From Siphonodentalium dalli (lineage: Eukaryota; Mollusca; Scaphopoda; Gadilida; Siphonodentaliidae), in the NCBI GenBank assembly GCA_032622095.1, contig CP136061.1, forward strand, positions 196,028,935 through 196,092,934: DNA of 64,000 nt. Direction: 5' to 3'. A program made the translations under genes and the position numbers. Of the stretch, positions 12,344 through 23,177 are shown one piece after another. The notes beneath the pieces were generated by a model that was given only the letters and a program-made list of their open reading frames with translations, was not told where the DNA came from and did no database searches. Numbering within the stretch: position 1 is the first letter of the stretch; each line of letters starts with the position of its first letter.

Positions 12344-13537
12344 TATTGTTTGTTATTGGCTATGCGTCTTCGGCAATTACGAATATCGTGGTTGTTCATC
12401 TTACATAGTGTGCAAAACTGGCGTTTCGTTTTATTTGAGAAGTTTGGCCGGTTTGAGTTGTAGTCTATATTGTTTACTCGATCCTGGCTGATGTAATTGC
12501 TTTGTTTATTAAAGTTGGTATTGTGAACATTGGATGACATTCTGAATGGGGGATTTTGGTGATGATTTGCGCGGTGCACTGGTTTGCTAGTTGCATAGCT
12601 ATTACATATATTATTGCGCGGTCTCCATAGTATGGAACGCCGCCTAAAATGATCAACTTTCATGGGTTGTGGGAAGGAGTCGTGAATTTGGTGTTGTTCA
12701 TTTGACCTAGATGTTCTATCACCATAGCGAAGTTTGAACCTCTGATTAATGTTCATTTCTTTCATTGCGATCTCTGTGGCACGGTCGAGCGACGTTGGGT
12801 CATCTTTAATTAAGGTATATTTGATGTGGTCATCGCGTATGCCATCCGCAAAAAATGTTTACCAATTGTGTTTGTACCGCGCGTGTATTTATTTCATCAA
12901 TAAAGGCAGTGTTTGCGAATGAGCGAATTCTCTCAGCAAACATAGGTATTATTTCCTGATGCGTTTGTTTTAATGTTCTCAGCATGGCCAAGGCCTGCGG
13001 TGCGTCACTGATTGCGCTGAAACGAGATCGCAACTGCGCTTTTAAATCAGGCCATGTGACTGTTAATGTGCCGTTAACTGTATTGTCATTGATATATCGC
13101 GGCACGAATTCGGAAACAGATGAACGACTTGTCTGGGCCGCTATTTTAATTATTGTTTCATCCACTGCCCCAAGTGTCGAAGAATATTTCTCAATTTCGT
13201 GCATCCAATTGGAAAATTCTGATTGTTTACCATCAAGTGATCTAACCATTGCGTTCATACCTATAATGGCAGATATTGTGGCCTGTGAATGGGTTGCGGC
13301 GGAAGTCTCACGCATTGTCATGTTAAATTGGCCTATTTCTCGCGTTAATTGAGAGATGAGGGTATTCTGGGTATCTTGTACGCTCGGAATTTGAAAGGAT
13401 GGATTTGGTATATTTTTGTCTTGCATGTTTGAATTACTGGCCGCGTGTAGGTGGCATTCTCGTTCCATATTGAAAGTTCGACTAAATAAACTATCTTGAT
13501 TAGAATATTCTACGGATTCGGGTGGCGGTGGTTCCAT
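12331..13537 (-). pseudogene. gag: gag: capsid and zinc knuckle, one homopolymer frameshift
   Basis: The probable start is the ATG at 13537 (the open frame extends further upstream but without ATG). The upstream part resembles a Ty3/Gypsy capsid: a W-containing segment followed by LKAQLRSRF and a helical region with FAERIRSFANTAF. The downstream part, in another frame, carries a basic stretch and one zinc knuckle, CTLCKMNNHDIRNC (CX2CX4HX4C), near 12400. The two frames are separated by what looks like a single-base indel in a run of six A at 12850-12855. On either side the frame is open and gag-like. Because it is a homopolymer, a sequencing error is as likely as a real mutation. The last codons overlap the frameshift signal. 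Confidence 0.8.
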
Positions 13538-14217
13538 GAAGTTAATTAAATGTTGATGATTTGAAAATTGTTTGGGGGCAAGGCCATACGAAGCGAAAAA
13601 TTTAAGGTGCAATTGGGTGTTAATACTTATCAAGCCTCTAACAGGGTGTGAAAACGCACATCTGGCAAAAATGAAAAAGTCTGACTCACCAAATCCTATG
13701 AATAAACCTGGGACTAATATAACACCGGGATAGGCGTCTCGCCACTTCTCGTGTAGATATCGCGGCAGTTATTGTTATGCTAATTAGCTGCGAGTGTTGC
13801 TCTCTGCGCATAGCGACGTGTAAACAAGATGGCGTCGCCCACTGAATGCCACTGTCTATTATGTACCGACGGCGACAAGAAAATCGCCTTATCCTAATCC
13901 GAAAACGATTTCGCGTGGAATGTACATTAGCTACATAATTATAAATACTAGAATAAGTTTAGGTCATTGTGATATTGATTAAATAGTGAGGAGTTTGCAT
14001 GCAAGCGGTGACATTTTTAATGTTTTTTTGTGTAAATGTATTATATAGTAACTAATATAACGCGCTCTGTTAACAGCTAATGTATCTGTTTGTTCACGGT
14101 AATGGGTACTCACACTTAAAAGTCGAATCAGTCGTGATTAATCCCCTCCAAAATATTACAAATAGTCCAAAAATCGAACTCATAACCAGTCAGTACAATT
14201 ATTAGTACTACGCAAAC
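13538..14217 (+). promoter_or_regulatory. Upstream region of the C2H2 gene; possible promoter and short uORF
   Basis: This stretch separates the retrotransposon from the zinc-finger gene. A GC-richer island around 13740-13900 contains CAAGATGGCGTC, which resembles a YY1-type initiator context, and a 22-codon ATG frame (13829-13897) rich in Cys (ECHCLLC). That frame could be a uORF, a small exon or chance. The bases before the main ATG (CGCAAACATGG) give a good Kozak context. No TATA box is obvious. Confidence 0.35.
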
Positions 14218-16288
14218 ATGGATACATCAGAATTTGTTTCGTGGAATGATTTAAATTTAGATTTATTACTGGAAGAATATACAGATAGTGATTGTTTCCG
14301 CGAGAAAGACGTTATAACGAATGCTTGTGAATTCGGTGTCGCAACAACTGTTGATAATTCAGAGCGCAAATCACCGATACACGACAGTTCTAAGGATCAT
14401 CAAAGAGTTGCCGAATACGAGTACGTTTGTCCGTCTTGCGACAATGTTTATAAATCTAGGAGTGGTTTGAGGGGGCATACAATGAACAAGCACGGTTTAC
14501 AGAACATCAACGGTAAGTGTGCGTGTTAAATGCATTTGTTATGTAATTTCTATGCAGGCTAGCTTTAAAGAAACGCCGAATTATTTTTCACTCGGAGGAA
14601 ATATAAATGACCCCATTGACAATGCAGTGGAAACTGGACGGGAATTGTTATTCAAGAAGTGATAAAACGTAACCTACATGTATAGCTATGCACTAAAAGT
14701 GAAACATGAGATGGGATTAATAAATTCACAACAAGGACTTCCTGTCATGAAAATAAAATTAGTTGGTAACCGACATGTATTGAAATTTGGTTCTATCATT
14801 CCAGTGCATGCATATTTCAGCAGCTGGGAATACTCAGACTTATTTCCACATAAAAAAGAGAAAGATGTGAATTTACATGAGGACGTGTTTCCCATCCCTC
14901 ACTGACAAACGTGACATATAAAACTCAATTAATTTATTTATGGATATCAAAACAATAATAAACGTACATTCTTCTTTCATCTTTCACATCTCATTACAGA
15001 TACCTAGTAATTGAATTTAACATATTCTGTACATATATATGGACATGAACATTTCGACACAATGGAACAATATATGTTAGTTCCTCGTGAACATGGTTCC
15101 CGGTACATATAAAGAGCGTCTATTCTATCCTTATGAGTTCAATCTTCACGCAATATAAATAAAGAGCGTTTGTCACATCATTTGGGGAATATTATAGCTA
15201 TATTTATCTGTAATTTTACAGCACTTGGTGTTCGGCGGAGAAAATTGGAAGCTGGACATTCTGGTGACGACAAAGAAAATACAGCCATAAGTGATTGTAC
15301 CATAGAGTTACATGTGAACTCAAGTAAATTCGAGGACATATATTCTCCAGCACACCAGCATGCCTTGGGATCTATGATGAAAGATCCACTGAACAGTCTG
15401 TTCGGTGAAACATACATCATTGATATTGCGTCAAAGATAACATCAGATTGTGATATAGAGAAATACTTTCATGACATGTTTTTCAATATATTCAATGTCA
15501 GACCAGATGTCAGTGTACAAACAGACAGGCAACTGATATTCTCCAAGTTTCAAGAGACACGAATTAATTCTGAAAGGATGGATCAGTGTTTTCAGTTGTT
15601 CAAAAGCTATTCAGATTCGGAAGTCAAAATTACACATTTCATCCAGGTTTTCATGATGGCAGTTTGCGAGCAGATATTCACACTAACGAATCAACAGGAA
15701 ATACAATTATCAAAAACAAGACAATCTGTGATCTCTCAAAATGACCAGGAAATATTGTTCTATATAAGTGGGTTCATAATCCGGGCATGCAAGAAAAGAT
15801 ACATAAAACTAAAAGACAGTGCTGAAAAATCTGCAAAGATGAAATGTGTAGAAAAAATGCTGCTTGGTGACAATGATAGACAGAAAACATTCATTTCGCA
15901 ATATACGGAGTGGACGGAGAAACAAAGCAGAGGCGGTTTACTAATGCCCAGTGACAATATGTTCCTACTGATACGTGAATTAGAGTCTGTTGTTTGTGCA
16001 ACTGTTGATTTTGAACAGTTATGTTCATCATCTTTACTCCGAGATAAACTGATTGAAAAAATCATGGAATGTTATATGGTGAAGCATTATTACAAGGAAC
16101 TATTCTCTGGGGTTGAAGCTGTCGGTGAAGCGACAGCAATTGTGCTTGAAGATGTAATATCTACATTTCTCAAAGTGAGAGGCAATGCAGTTGCACGCAA
16201 AGTTAGAAATGAAATCCGAATCAAATCATCAAAGAAATCAGCCAGTCTACGACAGACATTGAAGAAGAAGGAGGATAATCATAAATAA
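14218..16288 (+). CDS. C2H2 zinc-finger protein, two exons, convergent to the transposase
   Basis: Exon 1 is 14218-14512 (ATG in strong context) and ends at AACG|GTAAGT. Exon 2 is 15222-16288, after TTTATCTGTAATTTTACAG. The junction is phase 1 and keeps the frame, giving about 453 residues. Residues 71-92 form one C2H2 finger (C71, C74, H87, H92; CPSCDNVYKSRSGLRGH). The rest is acidic near the N-terminus and helical and charged afterwards, ending in a Lys-rich tail (SSKKSASLRQTLKKKE). No second domain is recognised. Both exons are fully open. The gene converges on the P-type transposase, ends 530 bases from it, and shares its AAAGAGCGT motifs, so it may be an accessory gene of the same element, for example a DNA-binding partner. 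It could equally be an unrelated host gene. An AATAAA at 16340-16345 suits its 3' end. Confidence 0.75.
14513..15221 (+). other. Intron of the C2H2 gene
   Basis: Donor GTAAGT and acceptor TTTTACAG are both canonical. The intron holds two AAAGAGCGT motifs and a 75-codon ATG frame (14678-14905) with no recognised domain. That frame is not flanked by splice sites that keep phase, so I leave it as non-coding. Confidence 0.7.
15109..15170 (+). repeat. Two copies of the motif ATAAAGAGCGT
   Basis: AAAGAGCGT occurs at 15111-15119 and 15161-15169, each preceded by AT or AAT. It is the same motif found upstream of the transposase (19572-19636), between the genes (16679-16687) and at 47.9 kb. Spacing here is 50 bases. 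Confidence 0.8.
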
Positions 16289-16339
16289 ACTATACTTGTA
16301 TAAACATAATTATTCGACATCAATTGTAATATTTGTGAA

Positions 16340-16345
16340 AATAAA
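16340..16345 (+). terminator. Candidate polyadenylation signal of the C2H2 gene
   Basis: AATAAA lies 52 bases after the stop codon at 16288. No cleavage site can be shown. Confidence 0.5.
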
Positions 16346-16389
16346 ATGATGAAATTGAGTTTATGTTGTGCTGTATCACACGGGCTTTA

Positions 16390-16521
16390 AACGCGCTTCG
16401 CTGTCCGCCCCTCTCTGCACTGCCATTATGCGCCGTCACTATATACACGCCTGCGTTGCATGTATATAGGGACGGCGTTAAGGCAATCAATGCAGGGAGG
16501 GGCCGAACACCAGATCGCGTT
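16390..16521. repeat. 132-base imperfect hairpin between convergent genes
   Basis: Four nested pairings share one axis: AACGCG with CGCGTT; GCCCCTCTCTGCA (16407-16419) with 16491-16503 (one G-U); TGCC with GGCA; GCGCCGTCACTATATAC (16430-16446) with 16462-16478. The two strands would form similar structures. It sits just past the AATAAA of the plus gene, in the presumed 3' region of both genes. It could be a small inserted palindrome, a processing signal or a precursor-like RNA hairpin. Confidence 0.7.
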
Positions 16522-16605
16522 TCAAGCAACTGTGTATTACCACCCAGTTAGGTATTTCCATTGAGAACTTTACAAGAGATTGTTGACAGATCAGGTTGCC
16601 TGTAC

Positions 16606-16783
16606 TTAAAGTGACTCGTGTGCTAATGACCTTAAATACAACCTACTAATGTATCGATCTGGCTAATATTGTGAAAATAAAGAGCGTTTTTTCTAGCTAC
16701 TGTGAAGTAGGAATATGCTGAAGAATTTATTAAAATCAATTATAAGGCATAGTTGGAGGACTGAAGTACACGAGTCACTTTAA
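16606..16783. repeat. 16-bp perfect inverted repeat enclosing an AAAGAGCGT motif
   Basis: TTAAAGTGACTCGTGT at 16606-16621 is exactly complementary to 16768-16783. Between them lies AATAAAGAGCGTT (motif at 16679-16687). The right arm lies 35 bases outside the transposase stop codon. It could mark a small element or a shared 3' signal. Confidence 0.7.
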
Positions 16784-16817
16784 ACCACAGGAAACGAAGT
16801 CTAGACAGTAAACATTA

Positions 16818-19424
16818 TCAAATATTCTTTTTGTCTCTCTTGCGCTTTGGTAATTTTGTGTTGTCATTGACAAGGCTGTTTTCCGAATGTTTAACAAAAC
16901 AATTGCCATGCTTATTGGGAACAGCAATAAAACCGATTGTTCGTAACTGCGTCATCATGTACCTCAACTCGTTGACTGAGGGGTTATTGTTTCCCCCTGC
17001 TTTATGGCGATAATGTCCAAACAATTGTTCAAGTGGATCCTGATTAAAATGTGATGTCAGTACAAATTTTGCGCCATCTTTCAACAAGATTTTAACGATG
17101 CTCACAACAGATTTGACGGTCATGTCCAACCCTTTTATGGTTTGTTGACTGATCTGCATCTTCAGTTTGTCCTTTTTGCTGAATTCTCCTTTTCTATTAG
17201 CAACCGAATTTTCCCAGTTTGCGAAATATCCCAGAAATGTTTTCTCCAGCCATTCTAGTCTTTCGTCATCTGAACTAACATATGCACTCAAGTCAGAATT
17301 CCTCTTATTTTTCCCTTCAAACATGTTCCGAACATTCACACAGTCAAAGAATTTGTTCATCATTCTCACAAATTTCACTGTTTCAGCTACCTGTTCATCG
17401 TATAAGTGTTCCAACGCATTAGCAACACTTGCACTGAATATATTTGCTGCCAGTGACACCTTCATCTTGCTGAAAGATGTCAGGTCTATGTGAGTCCTGG
17501 TGAGCTTTGGGCAAGGCGAATAAGTACTCGCCTCACAGTGATCCTCATAGAGTTTAACTATAAGCATCCAGGATATGTCTTTCCCATCACACCACATTTT
17601 CCTACTCTTTTTATGCGAGTATGATGAGCTAAAACAATTCCGCGCAGTTTTCAACAGGTGTGGAACATCAGAGATGAGATATATATTCCGGCTCAAGTCA
17701 AAAGGACATTTCATAGAATAGTCGTTATCGGATCCTCTTGTCAATATCGTGAAGAGCGTTCTATTAGCTGATGCCCCATCACATGTTAGAAAAAGTACTT
17801 TGAGATGAAGATTAGTTTCTAGAAGTTGAATTGCCTGGATAATGATTGTATATAGATGATCCGCACCAGTATTGCATGTTGCAAATCCTGCCATTGGGAA
17901 CTTCAGCGAAGTGACAGCTCCACGAACCATCAACACCAACACATGTTTAGCCAAAACACTATGATTTGATGACGATGATTTATCCATTTTCGCCAGTTCA
18001 TTGCCAACAGAGTCCAAATGAACATATCCAATCAACTCGCCAGTATTCTTGTCATATACCAGGTCCTCTTTTATCTTGATCTCATCGAACAACAATCCAA
18101 CATAACACCTTCCATCGTTTCCAGACATATCACGTTTATCCGCCTCTTTTTTTAATAATGTCAATACCTCAGGTTGAAATCCCAGCTTACTCTCCATATA
18201 GTGAGAATAATCATAAAGTGTGCTTGTCCCGGGTAACTTGATGAATCCTAAATTTCGAATAGCATCATATGCCGCAGAACTTTTACTTCTGAGATATAGG
18301 CACCAACGAATAATTGTCGGATGCCAGCGCATACCGTTTTTTCCTGAGTTTCTATACTTCACTTGCTGTTCCCAAAAGAGCCTTTGTGGGCTGTTTGGAT
18401 CTGGAAACGCTTTCTCCACTTCCGGACCGCATATGGACATTAAGTCTTTCAGCTCAGAATCCTGGGTTGATGATGTTGATACACCATGATCGTTGATGTA
18501 ATTGAAGTATTTCTGTTTGTATGTATCTGCTTCTGATCTGATTGTCCGGATTTCCTGCTTTTGGTTGTTTACTTTAGAGATAAGTTCAGTTTTGTCCATG
18601 AACTTGTGTTGTAAACTTTTTACATTGGGTGTGGAATTTTCACGTTTCTTTCGTCGACTGGCTCTTTTACGAAGCATTTCTCTCTCTACTTGACAGTTAT
18701 CACACCGGTTATTTGTTACCAACAGAGAGCATTTTGAAGATCTTATCGTAGAATTGTATGCAATACCACTCGTCACAGCACAGAAATCTTGCTCCCTGAA
18801 GGCTCTGACGTCACATGTTACTCCATCAGAGATATCACTACCAAGAGGGGCAACAAAGTGGTAATCCTCATCTGGATTACCAATGCAGACGGAAAACGTC
18901 CTGAGTTTATCCAGTAGTTGCTGGCACAATGTCACAGAGTCACATATCCGAGGTAGTCCATCCCAGAATGGGTTGTTCAGAGGAAGTTCTTTTCTGTGTA
19001 CAAATATTTTCGGAACATAAGTATGGTCAATCTGTACTAATAATTTAATACCGGTTTTGTCCGCACTTCCCAGATAAAATTCAATAATATTGATGTCATT
19101 AACATCTGATCGCATGATGTAAGGGGGAATCATAGTTGATATCAGATCTTGTTTAAGACATTCCAATGGTGCAGAATCTCCAAGAAGCCAGTCATGGTTC
19201 GCAGTTTGAGTTCCATCGTCATGAACACTCGTAACATTAGCAGTGTCTGTTTGAGTAGTTCCGTCATTTGTGACTTTCATGTGAATAACTCCTTTGAAGA
19301 TTTCTTCATCAGTGTCGCTTGCAGAGGCAACATCAGGATGATCACTGGATTGTTCTGCTGATTTTGATTTCTTCCAATACCCTTTTCTCAATGGTGCAAT
19401 AGCCTTTCGCTTCTTTTTTGGCAT
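16818..19424 (-). CDS. P-element-type (THAP9-like) transposase, intact
   Basis: The ATG at 19424 follows a splice acceptor (TTTGTTACAG|G) by one base. It opens an uninterrupted 868-codon frame beginning MPKKKRKA, a classical nuclear localisation signal. Residues 230-310 are Cys-containing, basic and then coiled-coil-like (an RKRASRRKKR cluster, then heptad-like sequence). The catalytic RNase H-like core shows LLFDEIKI (D447), LFLTCDGAS (D549) and, after a long insertion corresponding to the GTP-binding insert of P-type enzymes, NQDPLEQLFGHYR (E799). Further P-type landmarks are GELIGYVHL, SDVPHLLKTARN and GGNNNPSVNELRYMM. These match the D, D, E residues established for P element and THAP9. 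I see no N-terminal THAP finger, which is unusual: DNA binding must come from the unfamiliar N-terminal region or a partner. Length fits the family. Confidence 0.88.
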   Translation of the reverse strand: MPKKKRKAIAPLRKGYWKKSKSAEQSSDHPDVASASDTDEEIFKGVIHMKVTNDGTTQTDTANVTSVHDDGTQTANHDWLLGDSAPLECLKQDLISTMIPPYIMRSDVNDINIIEFYLGSADKTGIKLLVQIDHTYVPKIFVHRKELPLNNPFWDGLPRICDSVTLCQQLLDKLRTFSVCIGNPDEDYHFVAPLGSDISDGVTCDVRAFREQDFCAVTSGIAYNSTIRSSKCSLLVTNNRCDNCQVEREMLRKRASRRKKRENSTPNVKSLQHKFMDKTELISKVNNQKQEIRTIRSEADTYKQKYFNYINDHGVSTSSTQDSELKDLMSICGPEVEKAFPDPNSPQRLFWEQQVKYRNSGKNGMRWHPTIIRWCLYLRSKSSAAYDAIRNLGFIKLPGTSTLYDYSHYMESKLGFQPEVLTLLKKEADKRDMSGNDGRCYVGLLFDEIKIKEDLVYDKNTGELIGYVHLDSVGNELAKMDKSSSSNHSVLAKHVLVLMVRGAVTSLKFPMAGFATCNTGADHLYTIIIQAIQLLETNLHLKVLFLTCDGASANRTLFTILTRGSDNDYSMKCPFDLSRNIYLISDVPHLLKTARNCFSSSYSHKKSRKMWCDGKDISWMLIVKLYEDHCEASTYSPCPKLTRTHIDLTSFSKMKVSLAANIFSASVANALEHLYDEQVAETVKFVRMMNKFFDCVNVRNMFEGKNKRNSDLSAYVSSDDERLEWLEKTFLGYFANWENSVANRKGEFSKKDKLKMQISQQTIKGLDMTVKSVVSIVKILLKDGAKFVLTSHFNQDPLEQLFGHYRHKAGGNNNPSVNELRYMMTQLRTIGFIAVPNKHGNCFVKHSENSLVNDNTKLPKRKRDKKNI

Positions 19425-19875
19425 CCTGTAACAAATGATAAAGCCCATTATCACAACAAAAACGAGGTAGTTGTATATAGAAAGACTAAAATGCTAGTGC
19501 CATTGATTTAAAAAAACAACTTATTTAGAATTTATGTCAGTCTAGCAACAAGTCCAATGACTCTCTCGTATAAAGAGCGTATAAAGAGCGTTCATGCTTC
19601 CATCGCACAAAAGCAGTATATAATAAAAAGAGCGTTCTTAATTATGACATTGTGTGACATATTACTTTATGAATGAATGTTTTTGATTTATTGACGACTG
19701 TGCCATACGAATGATGTTACATGTAATCTCAAATATTTCAAATTTTGTTTAAGCTGTAAATAAGTTTAGGAAATTTGGTAAATTTTGGTATCAAAGTTGA
19801 CAGGACATCTTTAATACTGGTATATGTTATTTCCATTAAATATTTATGTGTAAATTACCTGTCTTTGAGGTTTAC
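19425..19875 (-). promoter_or_regulatory. Probable 5' intron and leader of the transposase gene, with motif cluster
   Basis: An acceptor (GTTACAG) ends just before the ATG. A plausible donor upstream (AAGACAG|GTAATT, intron 19426-19858) would give a 433-base intron in the 5' UTR. Within it are three AAAGAGCGT motifs, at 19572-19580, 19583-19591 and 19627-19635. The donor choice is a guess; the acceptor is strong. Confidence 0.45.
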
Positions 19876-21150
19876 GACGTTTCACTGAGCTTCAGGTTGG
19901 CCAGATGAACAGTATGAATTCTTTGTATTTCTGGAAAGAGAGAATGGTGTTAAGGTTTAGATAACATTATGTACATGTATAGCAATACAGGATTTTCTTT
20001 CAATATGTGTGAAATAGGCAGCCCATAATGGCCAGGGGGCCTTAAAGTATAAATGCAGGCTACATAGATATAATAGACTTACAAGTTGACACATGTCTAT
20101 TGACTGTTAGAAGTGTTTGTATACTTTGTTGCATAAGCATCAATTTTACCAGAGGGGGAAACATTCACAAATAATGTACATGTAGGTTGTTTGAAACCTA
20201 CCTGTTCAACAAATTATATCTAATTTATACCATGGTGTAGCATGTTACAATGTGTTTGTGTTCACAACAGTGTTTACAACATCAATTATAGGCCAGTAAT
20301 ATTACACAAAAATCCGACAACATCTAGGGAGATCAGGTTGGATACCAGGATTGCTGCAATACTAGTAAATATTTTAGTTAACACAAATTTATCATTAAAA
20401 CACATAAACTCAGAAAAATCTTCCCATCAAACGATTAGATAGTGTTTTCTCAAGGAGATAAAATACATGGTATGAGTATATAATGCTCGATTATAAAGAA
20501 GTTGACTTTAAAAATTTTGTGACTTTTTTAGGCCAATTAGGCAAAATTAGCCTTTTTCCAGATTTTGATGACAAATTTATAAAAATGTAAACATCTGACC
20601 ATCTTCAAAATGAACAGATACAAATAACTAATGTATATTGAAACACTTTATCCACACAAATTGTGAATACTTTTATTTTCTAAAAAGTAGTTGAAGCTGA
20701 AACTTCGCTTCACAGCGAATTCCGCCATATTTTATCAATCCTGTTTTCGTGGGTGAAGATATTTTTGATTTTCATTCGGAAATTTCATCTTGATGAATCG
20801 AAACAACGTGCCTGTCCAACACATTATATCTAATTTATACCACGTTGTAGCATATCACAATGTTTGTGTGTTCGCAAAATAAATTATATACCAGTAAAAT
20901 TGAACGAAAAACGACAAAATCGGCGCTGTGGATGGGTGGGCAAATTGATTAGCTCCAGGGAAGCTCTAAAGATTTACACTCTTTAGAGCTTCAGATTGGG
21001 TCAGTAGTGGCCGGATCTGATGCTCATACCTTTTCTAATTACAGGCGACAAAGGACTCCTGGTCGCAGATTCTGCTTGGTTCTCTTATTATGGTGACAAT
21101 AAAGACAAGATTCCACCAAAAGTTCCGAAATCCGCGCCTTCATGAGCTAA
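19876..21150. repeat. Intergenic with a dispersed duplicated segment
   Basis: Sequence at 20205-20320 (ATTATATCTAATTTATACCA, TGTAGCAT, CCAGTAA) recurs diverged at 20820-20920, about 610 bases on. No exon is convincing. The 66-codon frame at 20242-20442 lies in repeat sequence. Confidence 0.5.
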
Positions 21151-23177
21151 AATAAAGACTTTTGTCATTTGTGCAAAATAAATTGTTGTCTGTCTGTTTA
21201 CGGAAGCGATATTTGACCACATGTTTGTCATGCGCAGTTCAATGTTTCATGATGGTCAATAAAACGTGTACTCCACCCCGAAGACGACTGTTGGAAATGT
21301 GTACTTGGAAGATATTATGGAAAAACTAAATTCTTTTGCTAAATGTTATGCTACAATGCCAATTTATTACATATGTAATAAAAATATTACCGAAAAATTA
21401 TCAACATATACTTTTTAATACTCGGAAGATATATGGTATACTTGCATCACTATACGGTATATATACTTATACCATTGTTAACTTCATTAAAAGTTGAACA
21501 AAACAATCATTCTCCTATTATAATAAAGTGTACATCGAAATAGCATTAAAAAGTGTAGGCCTACTGCCCTACTCCGGATCCGACTCAGTACATTTGGCCA
21601 ATATCGGGGTTTTTTTTTTCATTCAGTGTCTATTTGTTCAGTTTAATTACGGTACCTACTCTCGTCCTGTATCTGGGATTGGGATAAGCAGACTTCATGG
21701 TAGCCGTTTTGTTATCGTTTTCTTTGTCCTGGTTTCCCCCCCTGCACTAACAGCTACAAACTTGCACCATCATCTGGTCGTCCGTTGTTCGCACAGTAGT
21801 GAAACAAACGCTATTTATTTATACCATATCAGGAATAGACTCACACGGAATGCTCTTTTCCAAAAGCAATATTTTTAGGTGTAACATGTTTTCATATTAG
21901 CGAAACAAACGCTAATTATAATAACCTATTTAGTGACACTTTAGTGATAATATATCGCCATTTTATTGTTCATAAATAGGCCTAACAAGTTTTGAGACTT
22001 TTTTTTACCATACAGTTGACTGGTTTATAGCATTAGTCTGTTGCAGTAAATCGATTCTGATAACTAAAGCTTATTTTGAACAAATGTTGTTATTGTATAT
22101 ATATACGCAATAGGCACACGAAAGCAAACCTTATGGGTGTTAGAATACAAACACAGTTCGCGCAGCTATCAATGCGCGACGATGTGATTATGTCATTTTT
22201 GACACCATGCATGACAAATGTGAGAACTGATTATGTTTCACTGAATAAAATAATTACTTCATATCACCAATATATTTCTACAACTTGTTGAAAGTATAAT
22301 ACAACATTTTGTAGAAGTGGGTAATAAAGCATGATCTAACTCGGCTACACTTTTTCTCATTCTGGCTTGGAGTACACGTTTTAAATAGTATATTTTCGAA
22401 GCAACAATCTTCCCAATGAAGAACTCTTAATACATGTGGAATTAATAGATTTAATATATATTTATTTGCCTGTAAATATTGGGGAGCGTAACTACTAGCT
22501 CCCCAATATAATTATATACATATGATTATGATAACATTTTACAAATTCTCAATTATATTGATGTTTTATAGTTAATTGAATTATCAAGAGTCAAGATAGT
22601 ATCAAGATTCAAAATATGAGAATACAATAGAAGAAAAAAAGATGTTGACGACTCGCCGAATTTATTTCAAATGAATGCAGTGAGACAAACCGGAAGTAAA
22701 AGTTTATAGAAAGCACGGAACGTACGTAGCCAATCAAATAGCTTGTTACTGTTACACAAGAGGTCAAGGGACAATTAAGCGCTCCAATGAATTACATAAT
22801 AAGGTGAATCAAATTTAAACTTAACGTATAAGGCAAATATAGGGATTGGTCGTTACTCCGGGAAGATTAATTCTTTTAATATATTTTGCAAACATAATAA
22901 AAGTTACCAATTCTATTAAAAAGTATATGTTGATAATTTTTCGGTAATATTTTTATTACATATGTAATAAATTGGCATAGTAGCATAACATTTAGCAAAA
23001 TAATTTAGTTTTTCCATAATATCATCCAAGTACACATTTCCAACAGTCGTCTTCGGGTGGAGTACACGTTTTATTGACCATCATGAAACATTGAACTGCG
23101 CATGACAAACATGTGGTCAAATATCGCTTCCGTAAACAGACAGACAACAATTTCTTTTGCACAAATGACAAAAGTCT
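21151..23177. mobile_element. Long inverted repeat pair broken by the assembly gap
   Basis: About 21151-21425 is complementary to about 22905-23177 with very high identity (for example TTACATATGTAATAAAAATATTACC on one side and its complement on the other, CGTGTACTCCACCC against GGGTGGAGTACACG). The right arm runs into the N gap, so its end is unknown. The ~1.48-kb interior has no gene I recognise; a frame at 21528-21878 is unsupported. Positions 21805-21870 resemble 47920-47985 (ATACCATATCAGGAAT, then ATGCTCTTTT). The arrangement suggests a DNA transposon with long terminal inverted repeats. Confidence 0.65.

Larger units (their letters stand above)
10106..13537 (-). mobile_element. Ty3/Gypsy-type LTR retrotransposon remnant
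   Basis: Read on the minus strand the order is gag with a zinc knuckle, a -1 frameshift signal, aspartic protease, the first part of reverse transcriptase, then a purine-rich tract (AAGGGGCG) and a putative LTR. Most of RT and all of RNase H and integrase are missing: the open frame passes from RT motif 1 directly into the LTR-proximal sequence, a large internal deletion. No 5' LTR is visible upstream of gag (13.6-14.2 kb). The copy is therefore non-autonomous and broken, yet its frames are otherwise well kept. Family assignment rests on gag, knuckle and protease order; a finer clade cannot be given. Confidence 0.8.

Noticed and set aside
14678-14905. Extra coding exon in the C2H2 gene intron
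   Set aside because: The bounding splice sites do not keep phase and exon 1 joins exon 2 directly in frame.
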